The position numbers and the translations under genes are program-made. Under the pieces are notes generated by a model that saw only the letters and a list, made by a program, of their open reading frames with translations, did not search any database and was not told where the DNA came from. DNA of 64,000 nt, from NCBI RefSeq assembly GCF_006516955.1, contig NZ_VHLG01000010.1:1-64000 (forward strand), written 5' to 3'. Source of the stretch: Martelella alba. Lineage in GTDB: Bacteria; Pseudomonadota; Alphaproteobacteria; Rhizobiales; Rhizobiaceae. Shown here piece after piece: positions 43,572 through 53,390 of this stretch (position 1 is the first letter of the stretch; the number at the start of each line of letters is the position of its first letter).

Positions 43572-45058
43572 AATGGCTGCTGCCAAAGACCTTGCGTGGA
43601 CAGATCATTCTGCTGATCGTCATTGCGCTTGCTCTGGCGCAGGCCCTGACGCTGTGGCTTTTTGTCGACCAGCGCGCGCTTGCCGTGCGATCTGCGCTGA
43701 CGCTGGAGGCAACCGACCGGACCGGCAATACCGCACGCCTTCTGGAAGATGCGCCGCAGGATCTCTGGCCGGATATTCTTAAAGCAGCCAGTTCGACGCT
43801 GGTGCAGTTTGCCGTCTCCGATGCGCCTTCGGTTGCCGATGGCAGAGGCACTGCTCCGTCCTGGGTCAGCCAGCGTATCCGGGCCGCCCTCGGCAATAGC
43901 GATCCTCAGGCTGTTCGGGTCGAATTGAACACGGTGCATTCTGGTCCACCGCCGCCGCCTGCCCCTGCCGCGGTGCCTGCGCCTGCTGGTGGCGCGATGA
44001 TGGGCAGTGGTTCCGGGCAGGGACCGGGTGCCATGACGGGCGGCAGCATGCAGGGCATGCGCCCGATGCGCCAGCCGGGCAGCGGCCAGCCGGTAAACCG
44101 CGAGCCGGTCAGTGCGATCGAGCTCAATCTTTCCGTGGCGCTGAGCGACGGCAACTGGCTGAATGTCACCTCGCGTTTTCGCGATCCACCCTATCAGTGG
44201 GTGTGGAAAGAGGCCGCACCCTTCGCGTTGACGGCCGCTTTGCTTGCTGCCGTTTTATGGTTCGCGCTGGCCCGGCTGGTTGGGCCGCTGAAACGGCTCG
44301 GCCGTGCCGCAGACCGGTTGGGTCGCGGCGAAGATGTTGAGCCGCTGCCGCTTGGCGGGCCGGCCGAGATGCGCCAGCTCGCGACATCCTTCAACGACAT
44401 GCAGGCCCGGCTCGACCGCTTCGTGCGTGAGCGGACCCAAATGCTCGGCGCGCTCAGCCATGATCTGCGCTCGCCGCTGACGGCGCTCAGGGTGCGGGTC
44501 GAGATGGTCGATGACGATGAAACCCGTGAACGCATGACCGCGACCATTGAGGAAATGCGGGAGATGGTCGAGGCGACCCTGTCCTTCTCCCGTGGTGCAA
44601 CCGTCGCCGAACCGGCCGAAGATGTGTCGCTTCGCGACTTTCTGCTTTCGCTGGCAGAGACCTGCCGTGAAACCGGGGGCACCGTCCATACCGGCCAGAT
44701 TGCCGATATTCACCTGCGGCTCAGGGTGACGGCAATGCGCCGGGCCTTGCGCAACCTGGTCGAAAATGCCATCCGCTACGGCCACGAAGCCAGTGTCTCG
44801 GCCAGTGTCGACAATCGGCACGCCGTCATCTTTATTGATGACAAGGGGCCCGGCATTCCCGATGACAATATGGAGCGGGTGTTTGAGCCTTTCGTGCGAC
44901 TGGAAACGTCGCGCTCGCGCGAGACCGGCGGCGTTGGTCTGGGCCTCGCCATTGCACGGACGACGATCTTTGCCCATGGCGGTGACATCGCGCTTGAAAA
45001 CCGCGCGGAAGGCGGCCTTCGGGTAACGGTAACGCTGCCGCTCAATGACCAGGAATGA
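43568..45058 (+). CDS. Sensor histidine kinase, EnvZ-type, with Met-rich periplasmic insert
   Basis: The 496-residue kinase has membrane segments at about 12-33 and 219-239 that enclose a periplasmic domain. That domain contains a low-complexity insert at about 125-178 (polyproline, then GAMMGSGSG, AMTGG, SMQGMRPM) with six Met in about 35 residues. A HAMP domain (VGPLKRLGRAADRLGRG), the H-box LSHDLRSPLT (His298), N-box LVENAIRYG and G-boxes DKGPGIPD and GVGLGLAI follow. The Met-rich insert suggests metal sensing, for example copper, but this is not proven. Confidence 0.92.
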   Translation: MKWLLPKTLRGQIILLIVIALALAQALTLWLFVDQRALAVRSALTLEATDRTGNTARLLEDAPQDLWPDILKAASSTLVQFAVSDAPSVADGRGTAPSWVSQRIRAALGNSDPQAVRVELNTVHSGPPPPPAPAAVPAPAGGAMMGSGSGQGPGAMTGGSMQGMRPMRQPGSGQPVNREPVSAIELNLSVALSDGNWLNVTSRFRDPPYQWVWKEAAPFALTAALLAAVLWFALARLVGPLKRLGRAADRLGRGEDVEPLPLGGPAEMRQLATSFNDMQARLDRFVRERTQMLGALSHDLRSPLTALRVRVEMVDDDETRERMTATIEEMREMVEATLSFSRGATVAEPAEDVSLRDFLLSLAETCRETGGTVHTGQIADIHLRLRVTAMRRALRNLVENAIRYGHEASVSASVDNRHAVIFIDDKGPGIPDDNMERVFEPFVRLETSRSRETGGVGLGLAIARTTIFAHGGDIALENRAEGGLRVTVTLPLNDQE

Positions 45059-45085
45059 AGGGGAGGCTGCGGCGGCGGCCGCATA

Positions 45086-45129
45086 AAAAAGCGCGATCCA
45101 CGTTTCCGGGAAGGAATGTGAATCGCGCA
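45086..45129 (-). terminator. Terminator between the kinase and SCP2-like genes
   Basis: GCGCGAT pairs with ATCGCGC, with further pairing inside (TTCC/GGAA), and the minus strand continues into six T residues. It lies 40 bases past the stop of the minus-strand SCP2-like gene and just after the kinase gene. Confidence 0.75.
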
Positions 45130-45168
45130 AATAGCGATCCGGGTGCGCCGTAGACCGCATGAAACAGG

Positions 45169-45483
45169 TCAATCTTCGTTCAACAGGCCTATCAGCTTCA
45201 GGGCGACGCCCTGCGATCCCTGCAGCTTCAGACGGCCTGTCGAAAAGGCCAGCATCGGGCTCAACCGTCCGGCAATCAGCTTGGCCAGATTGTCGGACGA
45301 CAGTTTCAATATCGTATCGGCTTCTGCAAAACCGTCAACTTCGCTGATCACGGCCTCATTGTCCGTGGCATCCAGCAAGAGGCTGCCGCCATCGGTGAGA
45401 TCGAAGCGAATACGGTATCCCAGCGTTTCCAGCTGATCGGCCCGCTCCTCCATGGCCGCAATCAGCATCGCGCGCTCTGCCAT
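45169..45483 (-). CDS. SCP2 sterol-carrier-like lipid-binding protein
   Basis: From the ATG at 45483 (GGAAGGGG just upstream) the protein has 104 residues. It matches the SCP2 fold: a strand with IRFDLTDGGSLLLDA, acidic middle, then ILKLSSDNLAKLIAGRLSP and FSTGRLKLQGSQGVALKL. SCP2 proteins bind fatty acyl chains or acyl-CoA in the cytoplasm. It lies 98 bases downstream of the acyl-CoA dehydrogenase gene on the same strand, so a role in fatty-acid degradation is likely. Confidence 0.8.
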   Translation of the reverse strand: MAERAMLIAAMEERADQLETLGYRIRFDLTDGGSLLLDATDNEAVISEVDGFAEADTILKLSSDNLAKLIAGRLSPMLAFSTGRLKLQGSQGVALKLIGLLNED

Positions 45484-45581
45484 ATCAGTCCCCTTCCCCG
45501 CCTGTCGGCTGGGTGTTTGCGCTAGCTTAAACATAGATACGACGAAAGGCGAATACGACTTTCGTACCGAGCGGCTGGCGT

Positions 45582-47372
45582 CTAGAACAACGCCTCATCC
45601 AGCTCCATCATCGACGTCTTGCCGGCGCGAATGGCGGCAACGAGACCTGCCGCCTGCGGCAGGATCCGGTCCATATAAAAACGGGCCGTCACCAGCTTGG
45701 CCTTGTAAAAGGCCTGGTCGTCGCAATCACCGTCCAGTGCCTCATGGGCGATCCTGGCTGATTTGAGCCACATGAAGCCAAGCGCCACCAGACCGAACAG
45801 CCGCAGATATTCGGTGGCGGCGGCGCCGGCCTCTTCCGGGTCGCCGAGCCCCTTCTGGGCAATCTTTGCCGTTGCCAGCTGCAGCCCGCCAAAGGCTTTT
45901 GCCAGCGGTTCGGCAAGTGGCGCCAGCCGGTCGTCATCGACAGCGGCGTCGATTTCGGCAAGCACCGGGTGGAAGAAAGAGCGCAGGTAGCGGCCCATAT
46001 GGGCGGGCATCTTGCGGCCAACGAGATCGAGGGCCTGGACCCCGTTGGTCCCTTCATAGATCATCGAAATGCGGGCATCGCGGACATATTGCTCCATACC
46101 GTGGTCACGGATAAAGCCGTGGCCGCCATAGACCTGCATGCCGATCGAGGCACTTTCAAAACCGAGATCGGTAAACAGCGCCTTGACGATTGGCGTCATC
46201 AGTGCGGCGAAGTCTTCTGCTTCCGCCCTCACCGTCTTGTCGGGATGATGCTTCATCATGTCGAGCGTGCGCGCCACCCAGCCGCCGAGCGCCCGGCAGC
46301 CTTCGGTATAGGCGCGGATCGTCATCAGCATGCGCCGCACATCCGGGTGAACGATGATCGGATCGGCGGGCTTGTCAGGATGTTTGGTGCCGGAAAGGGC
46401 ACGGCCCTGCAGCCGTTCCCTGGCATAGGCGACAGCCCCCTGATAAGCCGCTTCTCCAACGCCAAGCCCCTGAATGCCGACAGAAAGGCGTTCATTGTTC
46501 ATCATCGTGAACATGGCGCGCATGCCCTTATGCGGTGCGCCCACCAGCCATCCCGTGGCATCGTCAAAGGCCATCTGGCAGGTGGCTGACGCTTTGATGC
46601 CCATCTTGTGTTCCAGCGCCGTGCAGGAAACGCCATTGCGCGGGCCGGGCGTGCCATCCTCCTTCGGCAGGAATTTCGGCACCAGAAACAGACTGATCCC
46701 CTTGACGCCGGACGGCGCATTGGGAAGCCGGGCCAGCACGAGATGAATGATGTTTTCGCTGAGGTCGTGATCACCGGCGGAAATGAAAATCTTTGATCCG
46801 GTGATCCGGTATGAGCCATCATCCTGTGGCACGGCGCGGGTGCGCAACAGGCCGAGATCGGTACCGCAATGCGGCTCCGTCAGGCACATGGTACCAGTCC
46901 AGATACCTGCGACCATTTTCGGCAGATAGGCCTGTTTCAGCTCGTCCGAAGCATGATCCACCAGCGCTGTATAGGCGCCATGGGTGAGGCCGGGATAAAG
47001 CCCGAAGGACAGGTTGGTCGAGCAGGTCATTTCCTCGACCAGCTTGTTCAGCGCTTCTGGCAGACCCTGCCCGCCCCATTCTGGATCAGCGGACATGGCT
47101 GTCCAGCCGCTTTCGGCAAAGGCGCGATAGGCCTCGGGGAACCCCTTCGGCGTGCGCACCACGCCGTTCTCAAGCCGGCAGCCTTCTTCATCGCCAGACG
47201 CGTTGATCGGCAGAAGCTGCTCGGTGCAGAATTTTGCGGCCTCCTCCAGTATGGCATCGGCGAGATCGGGCGTGACGTCTTCAAGGCCGGGAAAGGTCTG
47301 ATAGTCGGACATGCCGATCAGCTCGTGAAGCACGAAGCGCATATCCCTGATCGGTGCGTTATAGACTTGCAT
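45582..47372 (-). CDS. Acyl-CoA dehydrogenase
   Basis: This 596-residue flavoenzyme introduces the first double bond in acyl-CoA and passes electrons to ETF, encoded 8 kb away at 54948-56635. The FAD/substrate region MCLTEPHCGTDLGLLRTRA and the catalytic-Glu segment MIYEGTNGVQALDLVGRKM are clear. Its extra C-terminal domain and length place it with the long-chain-type enzymes found beside FadN-like genes in alphaproteobacteria. It starts five bases after the FadN-type gene, so the two share a message. Confidence 0.93.
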   Translation of the reverse strand: MQVYNAPIRDMRFVLHELIGMSDYQTFPGLEDVTPDLADAILEEAAKFCTEQLLPINASGDEEGCRLENGVVRTPKGFPEAYRAFAESGWTAMSADPEWGGQGLPEALNKLVEEMTCSTNLSFGLYPGLTHGAYTALVDHASDELKQAYLPKMVAGIWTGTMCLTEPHCGTDLGLLRTRAVPQDDGSYRITGSKIFISAGDHDLSENIIHLVLARLPNAPSGVKGISLFLVPKFLPKEDGTPGPRNGVSCTALEHKMGIKASATCQMAFDDATGWLVGAPHKGMRAMFTMMNNERLSVGIQGLGVGEAAYQGAVAYARERLQGRALSGTKHPDKPADPIIVHPDVRRMLMTIRAYTEGCRALGGWVARTLDMMKHHPDKTVRAEAEDFAALMTPIVKALFTDLGFESASIGMQVYGGHGFIRDHGMEQYVRDARISMIYEGTNGVQALDLVGRKMPAHMGRYLRSFFHPVLAEIDAAVDDDRLAPLAEPLAKAFGGLQLATAKIAQKGLGDPEEAGAAATEYLRLFGLVALGFMWLKSARIAHEALDGDCDDQAFYKAKLVTARFYMDRILPQAAGLVAAIRAGKTSMMELDEALF

Positions 47373-47376
47373 GGGC

Positions 47377-49698
47377 TTAATTCCTCAACGGGCGTCCGGT
47401 TTCAACAACGCTTTCGAAGCGCTGCAATGTCGGGATGGTCCTGACCAGGCGCATGAAGCTTTCATGTTCGAGTTCGAGAATGCGCTCCTCGCCGATCCGG
47501 TCGATAATGTCGGTGTCACCGCCGGAGAGAACGGTGGCAAGCTCACCGGCAACCGTGAGATCATGGGGCGTTGCGATACCACGCCTGGCAAAGCCCTCGG
47601 CGGCCATCACCATGGCGGCCTTCCCGGCAGGCCCCGGCAATATGATCTCGTCGGCAAGCGGTGGCCTGTAGCCGTCAACCATGGAAAGCGCTTTCTCCCT
47701 GGCATCGGCCAGCAGACGGTAGCGGTTCATGGTAACCCCGTCGCCTTTGCGCAGGATCATCATGTCGCGGGCTTCTTCCGCCGATTTGGAGACCGTGGCC
47801 GTCGAGATCATCTCGAAGACTTTCGCGGCCGCCGGCATCGGCCCCTTGGGCAGTTTGCCGCTTGTCTGCCAGCGGGTCAGCATTTCCTTGCAGCCGCCCC
47901 AGGCGGGGACAAGGCCGACACCGCATTCCACGAGGCCGATATAGCTTTCGGCATGGGCCTGGATGGCATCGGAATGGAGAAGGATCTCGCAGCCGCCGCC
48001 AAGCGCCATGCCGGAGGGCGCCGCCACCACCGGAAAATCAGCATATTTGAGCTTGCGATAGGTCGACTGTCCGGCCGAAACCAGTTTGTCGATCTCGCCC
48101 CAGGCGGCAATGTTGGCAGCGAAAAGCGCGAGCCCGAGATTGGCCCCGACGGAAAAATGCGTGCCCTCATTATAGATGACGAGTGCCTTGAAACGCTTCT
48201 TCACCAGCCCGATTGTCTTGTCGAGCAGCGCCATGATCTCGGCATCCATGGCATTGGCCTTGGAGGTGAATTCGAAACAGGCAACGCCGTCGCCGATATC
48301 CCAGAGTGCTGCGGATGCGTTCTTAAGCAATGGTTCGCTGGCGCGCTTGATATCCTCCAGCATGATCACGCCTTCAGGACGGACAATATCGCGATAGATG
48401 CCGTCGAGACCCAGCACCTGGCGGCGCCCGTCTTCGATCCGGTAAAAGCTGCGATTGCCGAGGCCTTCGAGAAGCGCAGGCACCGCCATGCCCTCGGCCT
48501 TCATCCGCGACACCAGCCAGTCGGCGCCGATCATGTCAATCAGCTCGAAGGGACCCCATTTCCAGTTATAGCCAAGCCGCATCACCTCATCGATGGCGGC
48601 GATATCATCGGCCACTTCGCCGGCGATGGATGCAGCATAGGACAATGTTGCCGCCATCACTGAAAAGGCATAGGCGCCGAGACGATCATCAAGCGCCATG
48701 ACTTCGCGTGGCTTCTTCGCAGCCTTCAGCGCCGGATCTGAGGGTTTTTCGGAAAGCCGGTATTCACCGGTGTCAAGGTCGATCGCCTCCTTGATCTTCT
48801 CGCCGCCGGACCGGTTCAGACGGTAGAAACCGCCCTTGCCCTTGCGCCCGGTATAGCCTTCGGCAATCATTTTCGTGACCAGCGGCAGATCGGTATTGGT
48901 GTCGTGAAACAGATCCCCCTCCGGCAACGCCGCTTTCAGGCTGACGCCGATATGCGGCATGAGATCGAGACCGACCAGATCGATCAGCCCGAAAATGCCG
49001 GTTTTCGGAATGCCGAAGGGACGTCCCATCACCGCATCGGCTTCTTCGATGGTCAGCCCGTGCTCGATTGCCTTGATGACGCCAAGCTGGATCCAGGTGA
49101 CGCCGAGCCGGTTGGCGATGAAGCCCGGGCGGTCATGGCAGGTGATCACGCTCTTGCCGAGCTTGCGGTCGGCGAAATCGGCAACCAGTGCTGCCAGTGC
49201 CGGATCGGTCTTTTCGCCCTTCACCAGTTCCATCAGCCGCATATAGCGCGGTGGATTGAAGAAATGGGTGATCATGAAATCGCGGGCGAAATCCTCCGGC
49301 ATGCCGGAAACCAGTGTCTCAAGCGGAATTGTCGAGGTGTTGGACGAGATCGCACTCCCCTTGCGGCGCACCGCATCGATCCGGCGATAGAGCGCCTGTT
49401 TGATATCAAGCCGCTCAACCACCACCTCGATGATCCAGTCAACCTGGCCGAGTTGTTCGAGGTCATCCTCGATATTGCCGGTTTTGACCAGCGCCATGGC
49501 CCGCTTTGACATGAAGGGAGCCGGATCGGCCTTCTTCATCTTTGTCAGCGCCGTTTCTGCAATGATGTTACGGTTTTCAGCGCCTTCGGGAACGATATCG
49601 AGCAGCAGAACCTCATGGCCGGCATTGGCCACCTGCGCGGCGATACCGGAGCCCATCACGCCTGCGCCGATGACGGCGACTTTCTTGATTTCAGCCAT
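47377..49698 (-). CDS. 3-hydroxyacyl-CoA dehydrogenase / enoyl-CoA hydratase (FadN type)
   Basis: The 773-residue multifunctional enzyme starts at the ATG at 49698, overlapping the thiolase stop by one base. The NAD-binding fold comes first (VAVIGAGVMGSGIAAQVA), with catalytic region THFFNPPRYM and the HAD C-domain at about 190-400; the crotonase domain follows (about 460-640; YNEGTHFSVGANL, GGGCEILLHSDA). This order, dehydrogenase before hydratase, is that of FadN rather than E. coli FadB/FadJ. It carries out steps two and three of beta-oxidation. Confidence 0.92.
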   Translation of the reverse strand: MAEIKKVAVIGAGVMGSGIAAQVANAGHEVLLLDIVPEGAENRNIIAETALTKMKKADPAPFMSKRAMALVKTGNIEDDLEQLGQVDWIIEVVVERLDIKQALYRRIDAVRRKGSAISSNTSTIPLETLVSGMPEDFARDFMITHFFNPPRYMRLMELVKGEKTDPALAALVADFADRKLGKSVITCHDRPGFIANRLGVTWIQLGVIKAIEHGLTIEEADAVMGRPFGIPKTGIFGLIDLVGLDLMPHIGVSLKAALPEGDLFHDTNTDLPLVTKMIAEGYTGRKGKGGFYRLNRSGGEKIKEAIDLDTGEYRLSEKPSDPALKAAKKPREVMALDDRLGAYAFSVMAATLSYAASIAGEVADDIAAIDEVMRLGYNWKWGPFELIDMIGADWLVSRMKAEGMAVPALLEGLGNRSFYRIEDGRRQVLGLDGIYRDIVRPEGVIMLEDIKRASEPLLKNASAALWDIGDGVACFEFTSKANAMDAEIMALLDKTIGLVKKRFKALVIYNEGTHFSVGANLGLALFAANIAAWGEIDKLVSAGQSTYRKLKYADFPVVAAPSGMALGGGCEILLHSDAIQAHAESYIGLVECGVGLVPAWGGCKEMLTRWQTSGKLPKGPMPAAAKVFEMISTATVSKSAEEARDMMILRKGDGVTMNRYRLLADAREKALSMVDGYRPPLADEIILPGPAGKAAMVMAAEGFARRGIATPHDLTVAGELATVLSGGDTDIIDRIGEERILELEHESFMRLVRTIPTLQRFESVVETGRPLRN

Positions 49699-50834
49699 CA
49701 GACACGCTCCAGAACCGTTGCGATCCCCTGCCCGCCGCCAATGCACTGGGTGGCGAGTGCGAACCGGCCGCCGTCGCGGGCGAGAAGGCTGGCCGCCTTG
49801 CCGACAATGCGTGCGCCTGTGGCGCCCAGCGGATGGCCGAGCGCAATGGCGCCGCCATCGATATTGACGGCTTCGTCTTTCAGCGCCAGTTCGCGCATGC
49901 AGGCGATTGCCTGGGAAGCGAAAGCCTCGTTCAGTTCGACAACGTCGAGGTCGTCAATGGCGATGCCCGCGCGGGCGATGGCCTTTTTCGTCGCACCCAC
50001 CGGACCGATGCCCATCACATCCGGCGCGCAGCCAGCAATGCCGACGGATGCAATGCGGGCAAGCGGTGTGAGGCCGTGTTTCAGGGCATAGTCCTCTGAG
50101 CAGACCAGCACGGCCGATGCGCCATCGGTAAGCGGCGAAGATGTTCCGGCGGTCACCGAGCCGTCCTCCTGAAAGGCCGGTTTCAACCCGGCCAGGATTT
50201 CGGCCGTTGTCCCGGCCCGGATGCAGCCATCTTCCGAAACGGCCGATCCATTGCTCCCGATCGCGACGATCTCATCCTGCAATCGGCCCTGTGCCTGTGC
50301 TGCGGCGGCTTTCTCATGGCTGAGCACGGCGAAGGCTTCCTGTTCGGTGCGGGAAATCTGCCAGCGCCGGGCGACGTTTTCCGCCGTATCGCCCATGCCC
50401 ATGTAGGCGGCGGGCATTTTTGCGGCGAGTGACGGGTTTGGAAGCGGGTTGTAGCCCATCATCGGTACGCGGCTCATGCTTTCCACACCGGCGCAGATGA
50501 AAACCTCGCCAGCACCGAGCTGGATCTGGCCTGCGGCCATGTGGATCGACTGCATCGAGGAACCGCAATAGCGGTTGACGGTGACACCGCCGACCGAAAG
50601 CGGCAAATCTGCCATCAGCACCAGCATACGGGCCAGATTGAAGCCCTGTTCAGCCTCTGGAAACGCGCAGCCAAGGATCAGGTCTTCAACATGTTCGGGA
50701 TCGACGCCGGTGCGTTCGATCAGCCCCTTGATCACCTGGGCTGCGAGATCATCGGGGCGGACCCTTTTCAGGTCGCCTTTCTGGGCAAGAGTAAAGGGCG
50801 AGCGCTGATAGCCCGCGATCACAACATTGATCAT
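49698..50834 (-). CDS. fadA: Acetyl-CoA acyltransferase (beta-ketothiolase)
   Basis: The 378-residue thiolase has nucleophile Cys90 in VNRYCGSSMQ, His334 in GGAIALGHPLGATG and the second Cys364 in ATQCIGGGQG. It releases acetyl-CoA in the last beta-oxidation step. It is first of a tightly coupled run: thiolase, FadN-type enzyme, acyl-CoA dehydrogenase, then the SCP2-like gene. The MerR regulator lies 160 bases upstream on the same strand. Confidence 0.95.
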   Translation of the reverse strand: MINVVIAGYQRSPFTLAQKGDLKRVRPDDLAAQVIKGLIERTGVDPEHVEDLILGCAFPEAEQGFNLARMLVLMADLPLSVGGVTVNRYCGSSMQSIHMAAGQIQLGAGEVFICAGVESMSRVPMMGYNPLPNPSLAAKMPAAYMGMGDTAENVARRWQISRTEQEAFAVLSHEKAAAAQAQGRLQDEIVAIGSNGSAVSEDGCIRAGTTAEILAGLKPAFQEDGSVTAGTSSPLTDGASAVLVCSEDYALKHGLTPLARIASVGIAGCAPDVMGIGPVGATKKAIARAGIAIDDLDVVELNEAFASQAIACMRELALKDEAVNIDGGAIALGHPLGATGARIVGKAASLLARDGGRFALATQCIGGGQGIATVLERV

Positions 50835-50994
50835 GGCGTCCTCATGGAAATCAGGTTTTGCAGGGAAAATGCGTGTGTGATCTGTCCCGTCGATTGGACA
50901 GGCTGAACTGTTCGGCGGGCCGTGCGGCGCTGCCGTTTAACATATGGAAAGGCGGGGTCATCAACACCGCGCCATCCGTCAGTAAAGGTAAATG

Positions 50995-51429
50995 TCAGCT
51001 TGCGAGCTGATCCTTCGCGGAGCGATCCGAAAGACGGATTTCGGTCTCGTTCAGAACCTGCTTCAGCTCGCTGAGTGTCAGATCGAGCGCAATCTTCTGA
51101 TCCTCCAGAAGCGCAATCCGGCTCTGGACCGCCTTCTGCAGGGCCGTCAGCTGTTCTTTCTGGGTTCTGTCGATCTCGTAGAGATCCAGAAACTCCTTGA
51201 TTTCCTGAAGCGAAAAGCCAAGGCGTTTGCCGCGAAGGATAAGAATGAGGCGGGCGCGATCCCGGCTTGTATAGATGCGAGTCTTGCCCGCGCGGCCGGG
51301 GCTGATCAGACCCTTCACCTCGTAAAAGCGCACTGCCCGTGCCGTCAGACCAAGCTCGTCGGCAAGCTGGGTTACGGTGTAAAACTGATCCGTCACGCGA
51401 AACCTTTTCGTTACATAACGCTTGATCAT
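50995..51429 (-). CDS. MerR-family regulator of the fatty-acid genes
   Basis: The protein has 144 residues from the ATG at 51429, with a full AGGAGGTC upstream. The MerR winged helix (FYTVTQLADELGLTARAVRFY, then PGRAGKTRIYT) is followed by a dimerisation coiled coil (about 85-135) with no metal-binding Cys. Its place between the acyl-CoA ligase and thiolase genes resembles LiuR-type MerR proteins, which control fatty-acid and branched-chain amino-acid breakdown in proteobacteria. It is probably co-transcribed with the ligase, 14 bases upstream. Confidence 0.9.
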   Translation of the reverse strand: MIKRYVTKRFRVTDQFYTVTQLADELGLTARAVRFYEVKGLISPGRAGKTRIYTSRDRARLILILRGKRLGFSLQEIKEFLDLYEIDRTQKEQLTALQKAVQSRIALLEDQKIALDLTLSELKQVLNETEIRLSDRSAKDQLAS

Positions 51430-51443
51430 AGCGACCTCCTGGC

Positions 51444-53213
51444 TCAAGCGTCAACATGGGCAGGCCTCCGATCTGCTTCGTCCTGACGGCATAGATGTGC
51501 ATTGCGCTCTTCTTCGATCAGTTCCTTTTTGGAAAGTTTGCCGATCAGCGTTTTCGGCAGGCTGTCGCGGATCTCGATCGCCTTCGGGCGTTCGATTTTC
51601 GACAGCCGCTCGGCGAGAAAGGCCTGCAATGTTTCCGGCGTGACCGCGTTGCCGGGCCTGATGGTTACAAAAGCCTTAGGGCTTTCGCCGCGATAGGGAT
51701 CGGGGACACCGATCACCACCGCTTCGGCCACGCTATCATGCTCGTATAGCGCTTCCTCGATCACGCGCGGATAGACATTGTAGCCTCCGCAGATGATCAG
51801 ATCCTTGATCCGGTCGACCAGGAAAAGGTAGCCATCCTGATCGAGATAGCCGATATCGCCGGTGCGCACCGCATCGCCGACAAGTGTGGCGGCGGTCTCG
51901 GCGGTGCGGTTCCAGTAGCCCGACATGTTCTGCGGTCCGCGCACCCAGACCTCACCCCTTTCGCCGGTGGCGAGGATACGGTCCGGCTGGTCTGGATCGT
52001 GGATTTCAACAATGGTGCCGGGCAGTGCCTTGCCGGCAGAGCCGTCACGCACGGCCGAGCCGTCGAAGGGGTTGACGGAGACGACAGGTGAACACTCGGT
52101 CAGTCCGTAGCCCTCGCAGAGCGTGCAGCCGGTGAGTTTTTCAAACTGCGCCCGGACCTCGTAGGGCAGCGGTGCGCCGCCCGAAATGCAGAGCCTGAGC
52201 GAGGTGATATCAATCTTCCGGGTCATCGCCACGGCATTGATGGCGCTGTATATTGTCGGAACCGCGGGGAAGAGCGTCGGCCGGCGCTTCTCCATCAGCG
52301 CGATCAGCTCATCGCGGTTGAAACGCGGTACCAGGATCTGCAAGGCACCGATCTCGATCGCCAGCAGCATGATCACGGTCATGGCAAAGACGTGGAACAG
52401 CGGCAGAACACCGACGATCGTCTCCACGCCTTCTCGCAACATGTCCGAGCCCTGATGCGTGATCATCTGCCGGGCATTGGAAATGAGGGCGGCATGGGAG
52501 AGCATCGCGCCCTTTGAAACCCCAGTCGTACCGCCTGTATATTGCAAAACGGCAATATCGTCTGGAGAGAGTGCAATGGCAGGAAGCGGTCTGCCCCTGC
52601 CCCGGCGCATCACTGTGTCATAGCTGATATGGACGCCGTCTCTTGGAATGGCCGCCTTTTCGGACCGTTTCAGCAGCCTGAACGCCAGGCCCTTGGCGGG
52701 CGGCAGCGCATCCGCCATCGGGCAGACGATGACATGCCGGAGGCCGGATTCCGAAACGATATGGCCGAGATTTTCATAGGCGGCTTGAAGATCAAGCGTG
52801 ACCATGATCTCGGCACCCGAATCGCGGATCTGTGCCAGAAGCTCGCGGCCGGTATAAAGTGGGTTGAAGTTGACAACGATGGCACCGGCCTTGAGTGCTG
52901 CGAAATAGCAGATCATCGAATAGGGCGTATTGGGCAGGCAAAGTCCGAGCCGGGTGCCCTTCTTGACGCCGATCGCGGCGAGGCCGGATGAAAAACGGTC
53001 GATCAGACGGCCGATTTCACCATAGGTGTAATTGCGGCCGTAAAATTCGATTGCAGGCCGCGTTGAAAATCGCCGGACGGCTGCATCAAAAAAGGCCGGT
53101 AGCGTCAGCCCTTCATCCGCGCGGCTGAACAGATGGGCGCTGGTGCCCCGTGTCTGCAATAGGTCGTTGCTGCCGGCGGCTGCGGCCGGCTTTGCAAAAT
53201 CTTGCTGTCTCAC
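51444..53213 (-). CDS. fadD: Long-chain-fatty-acid--CoA ligase
   Basis: The 589-residue enzyme activates fatty acids with ATP and CoA. The AMP-binding motif YTGGTTGVSKGAMLSH, the motif GYGLTECSPVVS, and the C-terminal GYNVYPRVIEE and KTLIGKLSKKEL are all present. The start is a GTG at 53213, backed by GGAGG four bases upstream; no ATG is nearby. The gene is divergent from a thioesterase gene, with a palindromic operator candidate in the shared promoter. Confidence 0.92.
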   Translation of the reverse strand: MRQQDFAKPAAAAGSNDLLQTRGTSAHLFSRADEGLTLPAFFDAAVRRFSTRPAIEFYGRNYTYGEIGRLIDRFSSGLAAIGVKKGTRLGLCLPNTPYSMICYFAALKAGAIVVNFNPLYTGRELLAQIRDSGAEIMVTLDLQAAYENLGHIVSESGLRHVIVCPMADALPPAKGLAFRLLKRSEKAAIPRDGVHISYDTVMRRGRGRPLPAIALSPDDIAVLQYTGGTTGVSKGAMLSHAALISNARQMITHQGSDMLREGVETIVGVLPLFHVFAMTVIMLLAIEIGALQILVPRFNRDELIALMEKRRPTLFPAVPTIYSAINAVAMTRKIDITSLRLCISGGAPLPYEVRAQFEKLTGCTLCEGYGLTECSPVVSVNPFDGSAVRDGSAGKALPGTIVEIHDPDQPDRILATGERGEVWVRGPQNMSGYWNRTAETAATLVGDAVRTGDIGYLDQDGYLFLVDRIKDLIICGGYNVYPRVIEEALYEHDSVAEAVVIGVPDPYRGESPKAFVTIRPGNAVTPETLQAFLAERLSKIERPKAIEIRDSLPKTLIGKLSKKELIEEERNAHLCRQDEADRRPAHVDA

Positions 53214-53293
53214 GTCTCCTCCCTGGATAGTGCCGGCCCCTCCTCAAAGGCCTGTGGCAGTATCTTCTTCTCGACATGACTGATAGGGTATAT

Positions 53294-53313
53294 AGTATAC
53301 GTATACGTCATGC
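53294..53313. promoter_or_regulatory. Palindromic operator candidate of fadD/thioesterase promoters
   Basis: GTATACGTATAC (53295-53306) is a perfect 12-bp palindrome that continues into GTCATG. The 10-mer TATACGTCAT is shared with the etf promoter (complement at 56719-56728). The phased ACGT units resemble, from memory, LiuR-type MerR sites. Confidence 0.5.
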
Positions 53314-53390
53314 CATTCAAGCAAAAGGTTGACGGGTGTCAAAATTCTGGTGGTCTATCCTGATCCACCAGCTGTTCAGGAGCGAATACG

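Noticed and set aside
47371-48663. 430-residue open frame on the plus strand
   Set aside because: It is antisense to the FadN-type gene and has no domain or ribosome site.
53294-53306. Palindrome as a transposon target or att site
   Set aside because: It sits in a divergent promoter between two metabolic genes, with no integrase or repeat nearby.
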